In this document: piece by piece, positions 6,739-13,914 of the stretch
Numbering within the stretch: the stretch's first letter is position 1
Layout of the letters: each line of letters begins with the position of its first letter
Assembly (NCBI GenBank): GCA_045542595.1
Contig: JAZQLI010000028.1
Coordinates: 1 to 13,914, forward strand
Direction: 5' to 3'
Length of the DNA stretch: 13,914 nucleotides
From: Scatosoma sp045542595
GTDB taxonomy: Bacteria > Bacillota > Clostridia > Christensenellales > Borkfalkiaceae
The notes under the pieces: generated by a model
What the model was told of the DNA's origin: nothing
The model's database searches: none
What the model saw: the letters and a program-made list of their open reading frames with translations, nothing else
Made by a program: the position numbers and the translations under genes

Positions 6739-7791
6739 TTATAAAATGATGAGTTTCCTATCCGTCTTACTCATAAAACTTTTTATTTGACCGTTTTCAA
6801 GCGTAACGGTATCTTCAATACGGATACCGTATTTGCCCTGCACGTATACGCCCGGTTCGTCGGAAAATACCATTCCGTCTTGCAGCACCGTTTCCGAACG
6901 GGGGCTAACCCCGGGGAATTCGTGTACGTTCAAGCCGATGCCGTGCCCTAAGGAATGGGTAAACAACTCGCCATAGCCCTTTTCTTTCAAGCAATCCCGT
7001 GCGATAGCGTCCACTTCCTTGCCCGTCATACCGCTTTTTGCGGTAGCTTTTACAAGCTCGTGTGCGGCAAGCACCGCCGCGTACGCTGTTTTAAACTCTT
7101 CGTGGTTTCCATCGTCGCCGAACAAGAACGTCCGCGTGATATCCGAACAGTACCCGTTTACTCTGCAACCGAAATCGATTAAAATTTCGTCGCCGAATTG
7201 CAATTTGGTTTCGCCCGTTTCATGATGGGGAACAGCCGCGTGTGCGCCAAATGCCACAATCGTTGCAAAAGCAAGACCTTGCGCGCCGCGTTTGCGCATA
7301 TTATATTCGAGCAGCGCCGCCACTTCCATCTCCGTCATACCTGCTTTGATATCGGGCAATAAATCTAAAAACGCGTCTTCGGCAATTTCACAAGCCTTTT
7401 GGATATTTGCAAGCTCCCATTCGTTTTTCACGCCCATAGCTTTATCGAAAAACGCGTCCACGTCCGCAGTTTTTACGCCTGCTTTTTCCAAAGCGAGAAA
7501 TTCTACGTGCGGCGTTTGCTTAAAGGAAATACCCACTTTTTCATACGAAGCAAGCCTTTGCAATACGTCTTCGCGCTTTTGCATAACGGGCGTTACGTCC
7601 GTTCCGTCAAACAATTTTTCCGCCGCTTCGATATACCGACTGTCGGTATACAAAGTCGTACCCGTTTTATCAACGATAACGCAACCGTTTTCCGCTTCAA
7701 AACCCGTAATATAACGGAGTAAAAACTCGCAAGAAGCGTAAATTGCATCGCAATCGGTTAAATTAAGTACTTTTTTTTCGTTTGTAACCAT
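6739..7791 (-). CDS. Xaa-Pro aminopeptidase (M24 family)
   Basis: Cytosolic metallopeptidase of the pita-bread fold. It most probably removes the N-terminal residue of peptides with proline in position two. The 350 residues form a creatinase-like N-terminal domain (about 1-120) and the catalytic domain (about 125-350). All five dinuclear metal ligands are visible: D206 (LIDFGC), D217 (YCSDITRT), H283 (GHGIGLNVHEFP), E312 (SDEPGVY) and E326 (GIRIEDT). H189 in VPHH is the usual substrate-side histidine. The position just before efp is a common Firmicutes arrangement and supports the Xaa-Pro assignment over methionine aminopeptidase or prolidase. The start is ATG 7791 with AGGA about 8 nt upstream. 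A near-consensus promoter lies so close that the leader would be only about 6 nt. Specificity is inferred from family and context. Confidence 0.9.
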   Translation of the reverse strand: MVTNEKKVLNLTDCDAIYASCEFLLRYITGFEAENGCVIVDKTGTTLYTDSRYIEAAEKLFDGTDVTPVMQKREDVLQRLASYEKVGISFKQTPHVEFLALEKAGVKTADVDAFFDKAMGVKNEWELANIQKACEIAEDAFLDLLPDIKAGMTEMEVAALLEYNMRKRGAQGLAFATIVAFGAHAAVPHHETGETKLQFGDEILIDFGCRVNGYCSDITRTFLFGDDGNHEEFKTAYAAVLAAHELVKATAKSGMTGKEVDAIARDCLKEKGYGELFTHSLGHGIGLNVHEFPGVSPRSETVLQDGMVFSDEPGVYVQGKYGIRIEDTVTLENGQIKSFMSKTDRKLIIL

Positions 7792-7803
7792 AATTCCATT
7801 CCT

Positions 7804-7832
7804 ATTTTAACAAAAATTTACTCTTTCGTCAA
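7804..7832 (-). promoter_or_regulatory. Sigma-A-type promoter before the aminopeptidase-efp unit
   Basis: TTGACG (7832-7827, five of six), a 17-nt spacer, then TAAAAT (7809-7804, five of six). The expected start site near 7797 lies only about 6 nt before the ATG at 7791. This would place the AGGA Shine-Dalgarno (about 7803-7800) outside the transcript and yield a nearly leaderless mRNA. Either the transcript is leaderless-like or another promoter further upstream is used. Confidence 0.5.
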
Positions 7833-7843
7833 GTATACGACGA
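7826..7843. repeat. Small inverted repeat overlapping the -35 box
   Basis: TCGTC-N8-GACGA, five perfect base pairs per arm, centred in the intergenic gap and covering the TTGACG -35 hexamer. The shape is that of a small operator, but the arms are short and no copy elsewhere was seen. Confidence 0.3.
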
Positions 7844-7846
7844 TAT

Positions 7847-7875
7847 AATCCTTTAAATTTTATAAAAATCCTTTA
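7847..7875. repeat. Two 9-bp direct repeats with 20-bp spacing
   Basis: AATCCTTTA occurs at 7847-7855 and 7867-7875, two helical turns apart. The second copy covers the stop codon of the Nfo-like gene. The stretch is AT-rich, so this may be chance. No hairpin terminator for the upstream operon was found in the 81-bp gap. Confidence 0.3.
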
Positions 7876-8718
7876 TAAAGCGGTGTAAATTTTCTTCATT
7901 TCCGCCGCTTCTTCCGCTTGCATACCGTCCGATTCGCTGACGATATACGGCGTTAAGGATAATTTTTTCAGCACAACGGCAAGCGGCGCAAATTCCGGCC
8001 CGTACGTTTCGTCGGCAAAGGTAAGATGCTTTATCTCCCCTTTCGCCCCGTACATAATTTTGGAAAAATGCGCGTGGAAATATTGCATTCTTTCTTTCCC
8101 CAACGCGTTTATCATATACGAAAGCCGCTCTTCGTAATCCGCCGTCGTTTTCAATGAGCCCTGCTCTCTTGCGTTGATATGCCCAAAGTCGATACACGGC
8201 GTATAAATTTTGTCAACGGCGCAAAAACGGGTGATTTCTTCTACCGTACCGATTTGCGCGTGCTTTCCCATCGTTTCGGGACAAAACGTCATATCCTGCA
8301 AATCGTTCAAATACACGTAATCGCGTAAAATTTTCAACCGTTCTTCGGTGCGTGCTACCGCTTCTTCTCGCGTTGCCTTTCCTTGCGCCGCAGGGTGGAA
8401 TACGATACGCTTACCGCCCATAAGCTTACACATCTTCGCACTATCAAGCACGTACCCGTACGATTTTGCAGCCATTTCGTCGTCGGGGTTGGCAAAATTG
8501 ATAAAATACGGCGCGTGTACGGAAATTTCCACCCCTGCTTTATAGAATGCTTCTCCGATAGAAATTGCCTTATCTTCCGTCATACGCACACCGCGCCCGA
8601 ACGAATACTCAAAACAATCGAGTCCTAAATTTTTCACGAACTCTGCCGCTTCTTCCGTATGTTTATGCCCTGCCGCGTAAAAACTTTCGCAGTTGCCGCT
8701 CGGTCCAAATTTAATCAC
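7873..8718 (-). CDS. TIM-barrel protein related to endonuclease IV (AP endonuclease family 2)
   Basis: A 281-residue protein of the xylose-isomerase-like/endonuclease IV TIM-barrel superfamily. It keeps most of the Nfo-type metal-binding set in order: H68 (SVHAPYF), H108 (VFHPA), E148 (CPETMG), D177 and H180 (IDFGHINA), H215/H217 (YFHAHFS), H231 and E262 (VSESDG). The Nfo signature with D-x-H before the last strand is not present: the region reads GEIKHLTF, with E228 and H231. It may be an AP-site endonuclease or a sugar-phosphate-type metalloenzyme. The family is often labelled deoxyribonuclease IV without direct proof. The start is GTG 8718, with an in-frame TAG two codons upstream ruling out a longer form. 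AAGGAG lies 11 nt before it, a long spacing. It overlaps ribF by 8 nt and is the last gene of that operon. Confidence 0.75.
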   Translation of the reverse strand: MIKFGPSGNCESFYAAGHKHTEEAAEFVKNLGLDCFEYSFGRGVRMTEDKAISIGEAFYKAGVEISVHAPYFINFANPDDEMAAKSYGYVLDSAKMCKLMGGKRIVFHPAAQGKATREEAVARTEERLKILRDYVYLNDLQDMTFCPETMGKHAQIGTVEEITRFCAVDKIYTPCIDFGHINAREQGSLKTTADYEERLSYMINALGKERMQYFHAHFSKIMYGAKGEIKHLTFADETYGPEFAPLAVVLKKLSLTPYIVSESDGMQAEEAAEMKKIYTAL

Positions 8719-9580
8719 CTATTTTCACTCTCCTTATATCCGTTTGTAATTGTGCCCGTAAACGTTCCGCGCTTTCAAATTTTTGCACGTCCCTTAAAAA
8801 GCGGACGAATTCCACTTTGCATTTTTCGCCGTACAAATCCCCTGCAAATCCGTCGATATACGTTTCGGTAAGCACGTCTTTATTGTCAAAGGTCGGGCGC
8901 GTGCCGTAGTTGGTAATAGCGTCGTACGCCTTATCCCCTACCCAAGCGCGCGTTTGATAGACGCCTTGCTTTAAGGGGAATTTTTCCTTCGGATACCGAA
9001 TATTTGCCGTAGGGAAACCCAGCGTTTTTCCAACGCCCCTATCTTGAAACACTTCGCCTATTAAAAAGAATGTTTCCCCAAGCACTTCGTTGGCTTTTTC
9101 TATCTCGCCGCCTTTAAGCAAACGCTTTATCATAGTAGCGCTTACCTTTTCGCCGTTGATTTGCACCTGTTTATGCACTTCAACGCATACCTGCCCTACC
9201 GTTTTTAACGTTTCGGGCGTTCCCTGCGCTTTATAACCGAAACGAAAATCGTCGCCGCAAATAAACGCTTTAGGCATATATTCCGTTTGTAGTATACCCA
9301 AAAACGCTTCCGCCGACATATCCTTGATTTTATCAAACGGCAGGAAAAACGCAAAATCCGCACCGGCACGACGGAATATATCCGCTCGTTCTTCTTCGGA
9401 AAACAAACTCTCCCCCGCTTTTCCACCGAAAATACTCATCACGCCCACGGAATAACCGAACGACTTTGCGCGCGAAAGCAACTGCTTGTGTCCGATATGC
9501 AAGCCGTCAAACCCACCAAGCAATATTGCCGTAGGTTTTCCCGTATTCCGTTTTGAAGTAAAATCGACCGTTTTTAACAT
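8711..9580 (-). CDS. ribF: Bifunctional riboflavin kinase / FAD synthetase
   Basis: RibF phosphorylates riboflavin to FMN and adenylylates FMN to FAD. The 289 residues are slightly short for the family. The N-terminal nucleotidyltransferase shows GGFDGLHIGH (H28 and H31 of the HxGH motif), ICGDDFRFGYKAQG (107-120) and SATMIKRLL (147-155). The C-terminal kinase shows GKTLGFPTANI (184-194, with the PTAN motif), NYGTRPTF (224-231) and E239 in LTETYIDGFAGDLYG. Two points are unusual: the loop that commonly reads TFxPHP is MSIFGGKAG (48-56), and the SSTxIR-type motif ends in K rather than R. The kinase half looks intact; the FAD synthetase half may be altered. The start is ATG 9580, which overlaps the truB stop by 7 nt and lacks a visible Shine-Dalgarno. 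Expression therefore probably depends on translation of truB. Confidence 0.93.
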   Translation of the reverse strand: MLKTVDFTSKRNTGKPTAILLGGFDGLHIGHKQLLSRAKSFGYSVGVMSIFGGKAGESLFSEEERADIFRRAGADFAFFLPFDKIKDMSAEAFLGILQTEYMPKAFICGDDFRFGYKAQGTPETLKTVGQVCVEVHKQVQINGEKVSATMIKRLLKGGEIEKANEVLGETFFLIGEVFQDRGVGKTLGFPTANIRYPKEKFPLKQGVYQTRAWVGDKAYDAITNYGTRPTFDNKDVLTETYIDGFAGDLYGEKCKVEFVRFLRDVQKFESAERLRAQLQTDIRRVKIGD

Positions 9581-10452
9581 AATTTCGTTTTAATTTTCGC
9601 TCTATTATTTTGCACTTCCAAAATGCCGTAAAACACGTGTTCACGGTATATTTTATACAGTCCGTCTATATAATCGGTAAACACCGTCATACCGTTAAAC
9701 AGTTTTTCCACGTCCTTTTTCTCCGGCTCGAATACCGCAAACGGCAATACGTCTTGCGTGGGAATGATATATTTTTCTATTTCTTCCAAAGCAGGGTCGC
9801 TTTCTAAAAGAGAAAACGGAATGGCATTATCCAAAGCAAACACACCGCTTTGCGTGCGCTTGAGTGCGCTCATTACGGCGTTCGTACCAAGTGCCGCAGC
9901 GATATCTCTACCCAAAGAACGGATATACGTACCGCCGCCGCAACGAATGTTTACCCCGTACGTATTTTCGTTTCGTTGCCCTGTAAGCTCCATACCGTAA
10001 ATATGCACCTTTTTAGGTTGCAGCTCAAAATCAATACCGGCACGTGCCAGCTCGTACCCCCTACGCCCATTGACGTTTTTCGCACTGTATTTAGGGGGCA
10101 TTTGCATAATATCCCCCGTGAGCGACGGAAATACTTTTTCTATTTCTTCCGCAGTAGGCACTCTGCCGCCGTAGACAAGCTCGCCCGTGGAATCGAGTGT
10201 ATCCGATGCCACGCCGAACGTGAATTCCGCTTCGTATACCTTTTCTTTATCTAAAAAGTAATCAAAAAGACGGGTAGCGTTTCCCACGCCTACGGGCAAC
10301 ACGCCGCTTGCAAGAGGGTCGAGCGTGCCCATATGTCCGCAGGGTACGCCCGTAAGCCATTTGCATTTATTTACCACCGTAGACGATACCGTCCCCGACG
10401 GTTTATCGACGTTCAAAAAGCCGAATTTCGTTGTCTTTCCTAGTCTTTTCAT
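9574..10452 (-). CDS. truB: tRNA pseudouridine-55 synthase
   Basis: TruB isomerises U55 in the T-loop of tRNAs. The 292 residues are a normal length. The catalytic motif GHMGTLDPLASGVLPVGVGNATRL carries the nucleophile D45. KPSGTVSS (17-24), PPKYSAKNVNGRRGYELAR (about 118-136) and CGGGTYIRSLGRDI are further family hallmarks. The C-terminal part (about 235-292) resembles the short second domain of the bacterial enzymes. The ATG at 10452 shares its A with the pheT stop (TAATG), and only a weak GGGT lies about 15 nt upstream, so reinitiation after pheT is likely. The downstream partner ribF is the usual neighbour of truB. The upstream neighbour pheT is less usual, since truB commonly follows rbfA or infB. 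Confidence 0.97.
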   Translation of the reverse strand: MKRLGKTTKFGFLNVDKPSGTVSSTVVNKCKWLTGVPCGHMGTLDPLASGVLPVGVGNATRLFDYFLDKEKVYEAEFTFGVASDTLDSTGELVYGGRVPTAEEIEKVFPSLTGDIMQMPPKYSAKNVNGRRGYELARAGIDFELQPKKVHIYGMELTGQRNENTYGVNIRCGGGTYIRSLGRDIAAALGTNAVMSALKRTQSGVFALDNAIPFSLLESDPALEEIEKYIIPTQDVLPFAVFEPEKKDVEKLFNGMTVFTDYIDGLYKIYREHVFYGILEVQNNRAKIKTKLC

Positions 10453-12890
10453 TAGCGCAATTCGATACCCAGCTTAAATTTGAGATTGCCCAAAATTTTC
10501 TTGACGAAATTATCCAAGTTTTCAGGCGTGAACGCCTTTTCCGCCGCCGCATCGGGCGTAAAGGTAAGCGTGAACGCCATACTCTTTTTCCCTTCGGGTA
10601 CTTGACCGCCGCGATATACGTCGAACAACTTCGCTTCCGTTACGTATTTACAGGAATGCAACAACACTTCTTCCACCTGAGCACAGGTAAGCGTTTCGTC
10701 GGCAATAAGTGCCAAATCGCGTTTTACCGCAGGGAATTTCGGCAAGTTTTCATAACGAATTGCATCGTCTAAAACGGGTTGCAATGCCGCCAAATCCAAC
10801 TCCGCAAGATAAACTTTTTTATCCAAACCGAGTGAAAGGGCAATAGCAGGGTCGAGTTCACCCAAACAACCCACGCACGCGCCGTCATATACTACGTTTG
10901 CCGAAACACCGGGGTGCAAGTACGGTTTTTTCGCGCGCTCGTACGTGAATGCAAGGTGGAAAACTTCCGCAATGCGTTCGATTGCGCCTTTCATATCGAA
11001 GAAATCGTTATCGCCGCCCCAAATACCTAACACAACGTGTTGTTTTTCGGTGGGTTGTTCGCCAGCCGCCGTGTCGTTGGGTTCGTATACGTTCGCCACC
11101 TCAAACTGTCTGCCTTCGTCGTTGCCGCGACGAATATTCCGTACGGCGTTACCGAGCATAGACGGCGCAAGGAAGGTACGCATCAACGATAAATCTTCAC
11201 TGATAGGGTTGAGAATTTTTACCGCGTTTCTTTCCGCCGCGTCTTCAGGTAATTTCATTACATCAAAATCTTTCGGAGAATAGAACGAATAGTTATACGC
11301 TTCCGAAAATCCTTGAATGCGGAGTGCGTTTTTCAAATGCAATTCCCGTTTTTGTCCGTCGGTGAGTCCGCCGTTCGTAACACTCGCCTTTTCAAGGAAA
11401 GTTGCTTGAATATGTTCATAGCCGTACATACGGATAATTTCTTCCGCCAAATCGGGTGCGCCGTCGATATCGTCGCGATACCCGGGTACTTCCACTGCGA
11501 GCGTGTCGCCGTCGATTTGCGGCTTAAATTGTAAACGAGTTAAAATGCTTTGTATTTCTTCGCTCGGAACAACGATACCCAAAAGCGCATTGATTTTCGC
11601 GATACTCGCCGTCATGACACGGGGCGTCAAGTCCGCTGCGCATACGTCGCGACAAATATCGGTAACCGTGCCGCAATGCAGTTCTTCTATAAGATGCAAC
11701 GCACGTGCCATACCCAAAGCGTTGGTATACGCGTCTACGCCCTTTTCAAAGCGCGAAGACGAATCGGAAGATTGTCCAAGTGCACGCGACGTTTTTCTTA
11801 CGCTGTCGCGCGCAAATTTTGCCGATTCGAAATATACGTTTTTCGTGGTTGCTTTAATTTCACTGTTTAAACCGCCCATAATCCCTGCAAGTGCCACGGG
11901 CTTATCCCCGTCGCAAATAACAAGGTTTTCGGTGTTTAACGTAAATTCTTTTTCGTCGAGCGTGGTAATCTTTTCGCCGTTATTTGCGCGGCGTACCACT
12001 ATTTTTCTACCGCCCAAATCGTCCGCGTCAAACGCGTGCATAGGTTGTCCCATTTCAAGCAATACAAAGTTTGTAATGTCTACGATAGGCGAAATGGAAC
12101 GTATCCCCGAAAGTGCCAAACGCTTACGCATCCAAGCAGGTGAAACGCCTTCCTTTACGTTTTCCACGTAATGCCCTACGTAACGGGGACAAAGGTCGGG
12201 CGCGAACACTTCCACGTCCACGTCCTTTGCGTTCGACTTATGCGCCGTATACGAAAAATCGGGTGCTTTTAAAGGCTTTTGCAATACCGCTGCCACTTCG
12301 CGCGCGATACCGAAAATACACTGACAATCGGGGCGGTTTGCCGTAATGGAAATATCGAAAATCCAATCGTCCAAGCCAACCACTTTTTTAATATCTTCGC
12401 CGATAGGCGTATCTTGCGCTAAATCGAGCAAGCCGTTCACTTCCGCGCCAGGATAGAAATCGTCGTTGATGCCCAACTCTTCTCCCGAACAAAGCATTCC
12501 GCAAGATTCCACGCCGCGAAGCTTACCCTTTTTAATCTTTTTCACCGCGTCAGGATTCTTTTCTAAAACGGCAGGATTGCTTTCCAGCACCGTCGAACCG
12601 TCTAACGCGCAAGGCGTTTTCATACCCACGTATACGTTGGGCGCGCCCGTTACAATTTGTAAATCTCTACCGTATTCTTCACCGCAATCCACTACGCAAA
12701 TTTGCATATGGTCGCTATCAGGGTGGGGAGTGAGTGCTTTTACCTGCCCAACCACTACTCGACTGATTTTTTCGCCTAAATAAGAGAGTTCTTCCACTTC
12801 AAAACCGCAAGAGAACAGTTTTTTAGCGAGTTCTTGCGCGGAAACGTCTATATCTACGTAATCTTTTAACCAACTGAAAGGTGCTTTCAT
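10452..12890 (-). CDS. pheT: Phenylalanine-tRNA ligase beta subunit
   Basis: Beta subunit of the (alpha-beta)2 phenylalanyl-tRNA synthetase. It carries tRNA binding and editing of mischarged Tyr-tRNA(Phe). At 812 residues it is the full bacterial form. In order it shows an N-terminal EMAP/OB tRNA-binding domain (about 40-155, with HPDSDHMQICVVDCG and KLRGVESCGMLCSGEELG), the B3/B4 editing domain (about 215-390, with SPIVDITNFVLLEMGQPMHAFD and GIMGG), and B5 (about 410-490, ending DLAEEIIRMYGYEHI). The catalytic-like core follows, then the ferredoxin-fold anticodon-binding domain (about 718-812, with KFPAVKRDLALI). A small insertion (about 100-118) interrupts the OB domain before KIKKGKLRG. 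The start is ATG 12890, with AAGGAG 8 nt upstream, 25 bp after pheS. It overlaps truB by one base. Confidence 0.98.
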   Translation of the reverse strand: MKAPFSWLKDYVDIDVSAQELAKKLFSCGFEVEELSYLGEKISRVVVGQVKALTPHPDSDHMQICVVDCGEEYGRDLQIVTGAPNVYVGMKTPCALDGSTVLESNPAVLEKNPDAVKKIKKGKLRGVESCGMLCSGEELGINDDFYPGAEVNGLLDLAQDTPIGEDIKKVVGLDDWIFDISITANRPDCQCIFGIAREVAAVLQKPLKAPDFSYTAHKSNAKDVDVEVFAPDLCPRYVGHYVENVKEGVSPAWMRKRLALSGIRSISPIVDITNFVLLEMGQPMHAFDADDLGGRKIVVRRANNGEKITTLDEKEFTLNTENLVICDGDKPVALAGIMGGLNSEIKATTKNVYFESAKFARDSVRKTSRALGQSSDSSSRFEKGVDAYTNALGMARALHLIEELHCGTVTDICRDVCAADLTPRVMTASIAKINALLGIVVPSEEIQSILTRLQFKPQIDGDTLAVEVPGYRDDIDGAPDLAEEIIRMYGYEHIQATFLEKASVTNGGLTDGQKRELHLKNALRIQGFSEAYNYSFYSPKDFDVMKLPEDAAERNAVKILNPISEDLSLMRTFLAPSMLGNAVRNIRRGNDEGRQFEVANVYEPNDTAAGEQPTEKQHVVLGIWGGDNDFFDMKGAIERIAEVFHLAFTYERAKKPYLHPGVSANVVYDGACVGCLGELDPAIALSLGLDKKVYLAELDLAALQPVLDDAIRYENLPKFPAVKRDLALIADETLTCAQVEEVLLHSCKYVTEAKLFDVYRGGQVPEGKKSMAFTLTFTPDAAAEKAFTPENLDNFVKKILGNLKFKLGIELR

Positions 12891-12915
12891 TTTTCTTTCT
12901 CCTTATCCTGCGAAA

Positions 12916-13914
12916 TTATTCTTCAAACTGCGACAAAAACCGCGTATCGTTTTCAAACAACGTTTTAATGTTGTTAATGCCGTATTTAAGCATTGCAATT
13001 CTTTCAATACCCATACCAAACGCAAAGCCTGTGTATTCGTCGGGGTTAACGCCGCAATTTTCCAATACGTGGCGGTTTACCATACCCGCGCCCAGCACTT
13101 CTATCCAGCCCGTACCTTTACAGAGCCTACAACCCTTTCCGCCGCATTGCGAACAACTCAAATCCACTTCTACACTCGGTTCGGTGAAAGGGAAATAAGA
13201 CGGGCGCAAACGGACTTTTGTGGAAGAAGTGAACATCTTCCGAGCGAATTCCGCAAGCATACCTTGCAAATCGCAAAGCGTGATACCCTTGTCCACGACA
13301 AGCCCTTCCATTTGATGGAACATAGGCGAGTGCGTTGCGTCGTCGTCAGAGCGGAATACTCTACCGGGGGAAAGAATTTTAATGGGCGGTGTTTCCTTTT
13401 CCATTACACGAATTTGCCCTGCCGACGTTTGCGTACGAAGTAATAAATTTTCCGCCAAATAAAACGTATCTTGCATATCGCGTGCAGGGTGGTCTTTAGG
13501 CGTATTGAGCGCCGTAAAGTTATAATAGTCCGTTTCAATTTCAGGACCTTCAAACACTTTAAAGCCCATACCCGAAAAGATACTGATAAGCTCGTTTTTT
13601 ACAAGCGTGATGGGATGCAACGCCCCTGCCTTGTAGGTTTTTCCGGGCATTGTAATATCAATGCGTTCCGCGGCGTATTTTTTCTCCATTTCCATTTGAC
13701 GGACAACTTCGGCGCGCGCTTCAAACTGCTGTTCCATCGTTTGCTTAAACTCGTTAACTATTTTTCCAAACGCAGGACGTTCGTCTTTCGGCAAATCTTT
13801 CATACCGCTCATTACGCCCTTGAGTTCCGTTTGGAATTTAACCTTGAGTTCGTAAAGCGCCCTACCCGTTTCCGTTTGTTGCATAGCGGAAAGAATTTCC
13901 GCGCGCAACGCTTC
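12916..13914 (-). CDS. pheS: Phenylalanine-tRNA ligase alpha subunit (5' partial)
   Basis: Catalytic alpha subunit of phenylalanyl-tRNA synthetase, a class II enzyme. About 332 codons are in the window, and by comparison with the usual 340-345 residues about 10-15 N-terminal residues lie beyond the edge. A TTG at 13908 is in frame, but it sits inside the normal N-terminal coiled-coil and is not a likely start. After the coiled-coil (with DLPKDERPAFGKIVNEFKQ) come FRSDDDATHSPMFHQMEGLVVDKG (motif 2), SVEVDLSCSQCGGKGCRLCKGTGW with four cysteines, EVLGAGMVNRHVLENCG, and GFAFGMGIERIAMLKYGI (motif 3). pheT follows after 25 bp. Any T-box or other control element would lie outside the window. The assignment is secure. 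Confidence 0.97.
   Translation of the reverse strand, partial: EALRAEILSAMQQTETGRALYELKVKFQTELKGVMSGMKDLPKDERPAFGKIVNEFKQTMEQQFEARAEVVRQMEMEKKYAAERIDITMPGKTYKAGALHPITLVKNELISIFSGMGFKVFEGPEIETDYYNFTALNTPKDHPARDMQDTFYLAENLLLRTQTSAGQIRVMEKETPPIKILSPGRVFRSDDDATHSPMFHQMEGLVVDKGITLCDLQGMLAEFARKMFTSSTKVRLRPSYFPFTEPSVEVDLSCSQCGGKGCRLCKGTGWIEVLGAGMVNRHVLENCGVNPDEYTGFAFGMGIERIAMLKYGINNIKTLFENDTRFLSQFEE

Noticed and set aside
11503..12171. Open frame of 222 codons on the plus strand
   Set aside because: It lies fully opposite conserved pheT coding sequence; the serine-rich translation matches no family and mirrors pheT codon use.
13906..13908. TTG as the start of pheS
   Set aside because: The frame stays open to the window edge, and the residues around it belong to the normal N-terminal helix of PheS, so the real start is upstream of the window.

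Overview
The window reads like the chromosome of a low-to-moderate GC Firmicute, most probably an uncultured member of the Clostridia. The reasons are the gene order dgt-dnaG-rpoD, the short clostridial-type dGTPase, the pepP-efp pair, AGGAG-type ribosome binding sites and sigma-A-like promoters. I cannot place it at genus level from sequence alone. All eleven genes lie on the minus strand, so they are read from high to low coordinates. No RNA genes, mobile elements, CRISPR arrays or phage genes are visible, and coding density is high.

In the direction of transcription the window holds four blocks. (1) 13914 to 7873: pheS (5' end outside the window), pheT, truB, ribF and a Nfo-like TIM-barrel gene. 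From pheT onward the genes overlap by 1, 7 and 8 nt, and truB and ribF lack recognisable Shine-Dalgarno sequences, so they are probably translated by coupling. (2) 7791 to 6139: a proline-theme pair, Xaa-Pro aminopeptidase and elongation factor P. A near-consensus promoter lies upstream and a hairpin terminator downstream. (3) 6027 to 3976: D-aminoacyl-tRNA deacylase followed 12 bp later by a two-domain protein joining a nitrilase-family amidohydrolase to a glycerophosphodiester phosphodiesterase. A strong intrinsic terminator closes this block. (4) 3768 to 1: a dGTPase-like HD hydrolase, DNA primase and the housekeeping sigma factor (3' end outside the window). This is a Firmicutes version of the macromolecular-synthesis operon, preceded by an AT-rich stretch with a TATAAT box.

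Most of the window is core information processing: tRNA charging and modification, EF-P, tRNA proofreading, replication priming, dNTP control and transcription initiation. The least ordinary gene is the nitrilase-GDPD fusion (3976-5577). Its GDPD half also departs from the family consensus at a usual metal-ligand position. Smaller points of interest are the promoter arrangement in front of the aminopeptidase, the wobble-paired terminator between efp and dtd, and a RibF with a changed nucleotide-binding loop. I see no defence system or other clearly unprecedented multi-gene system.
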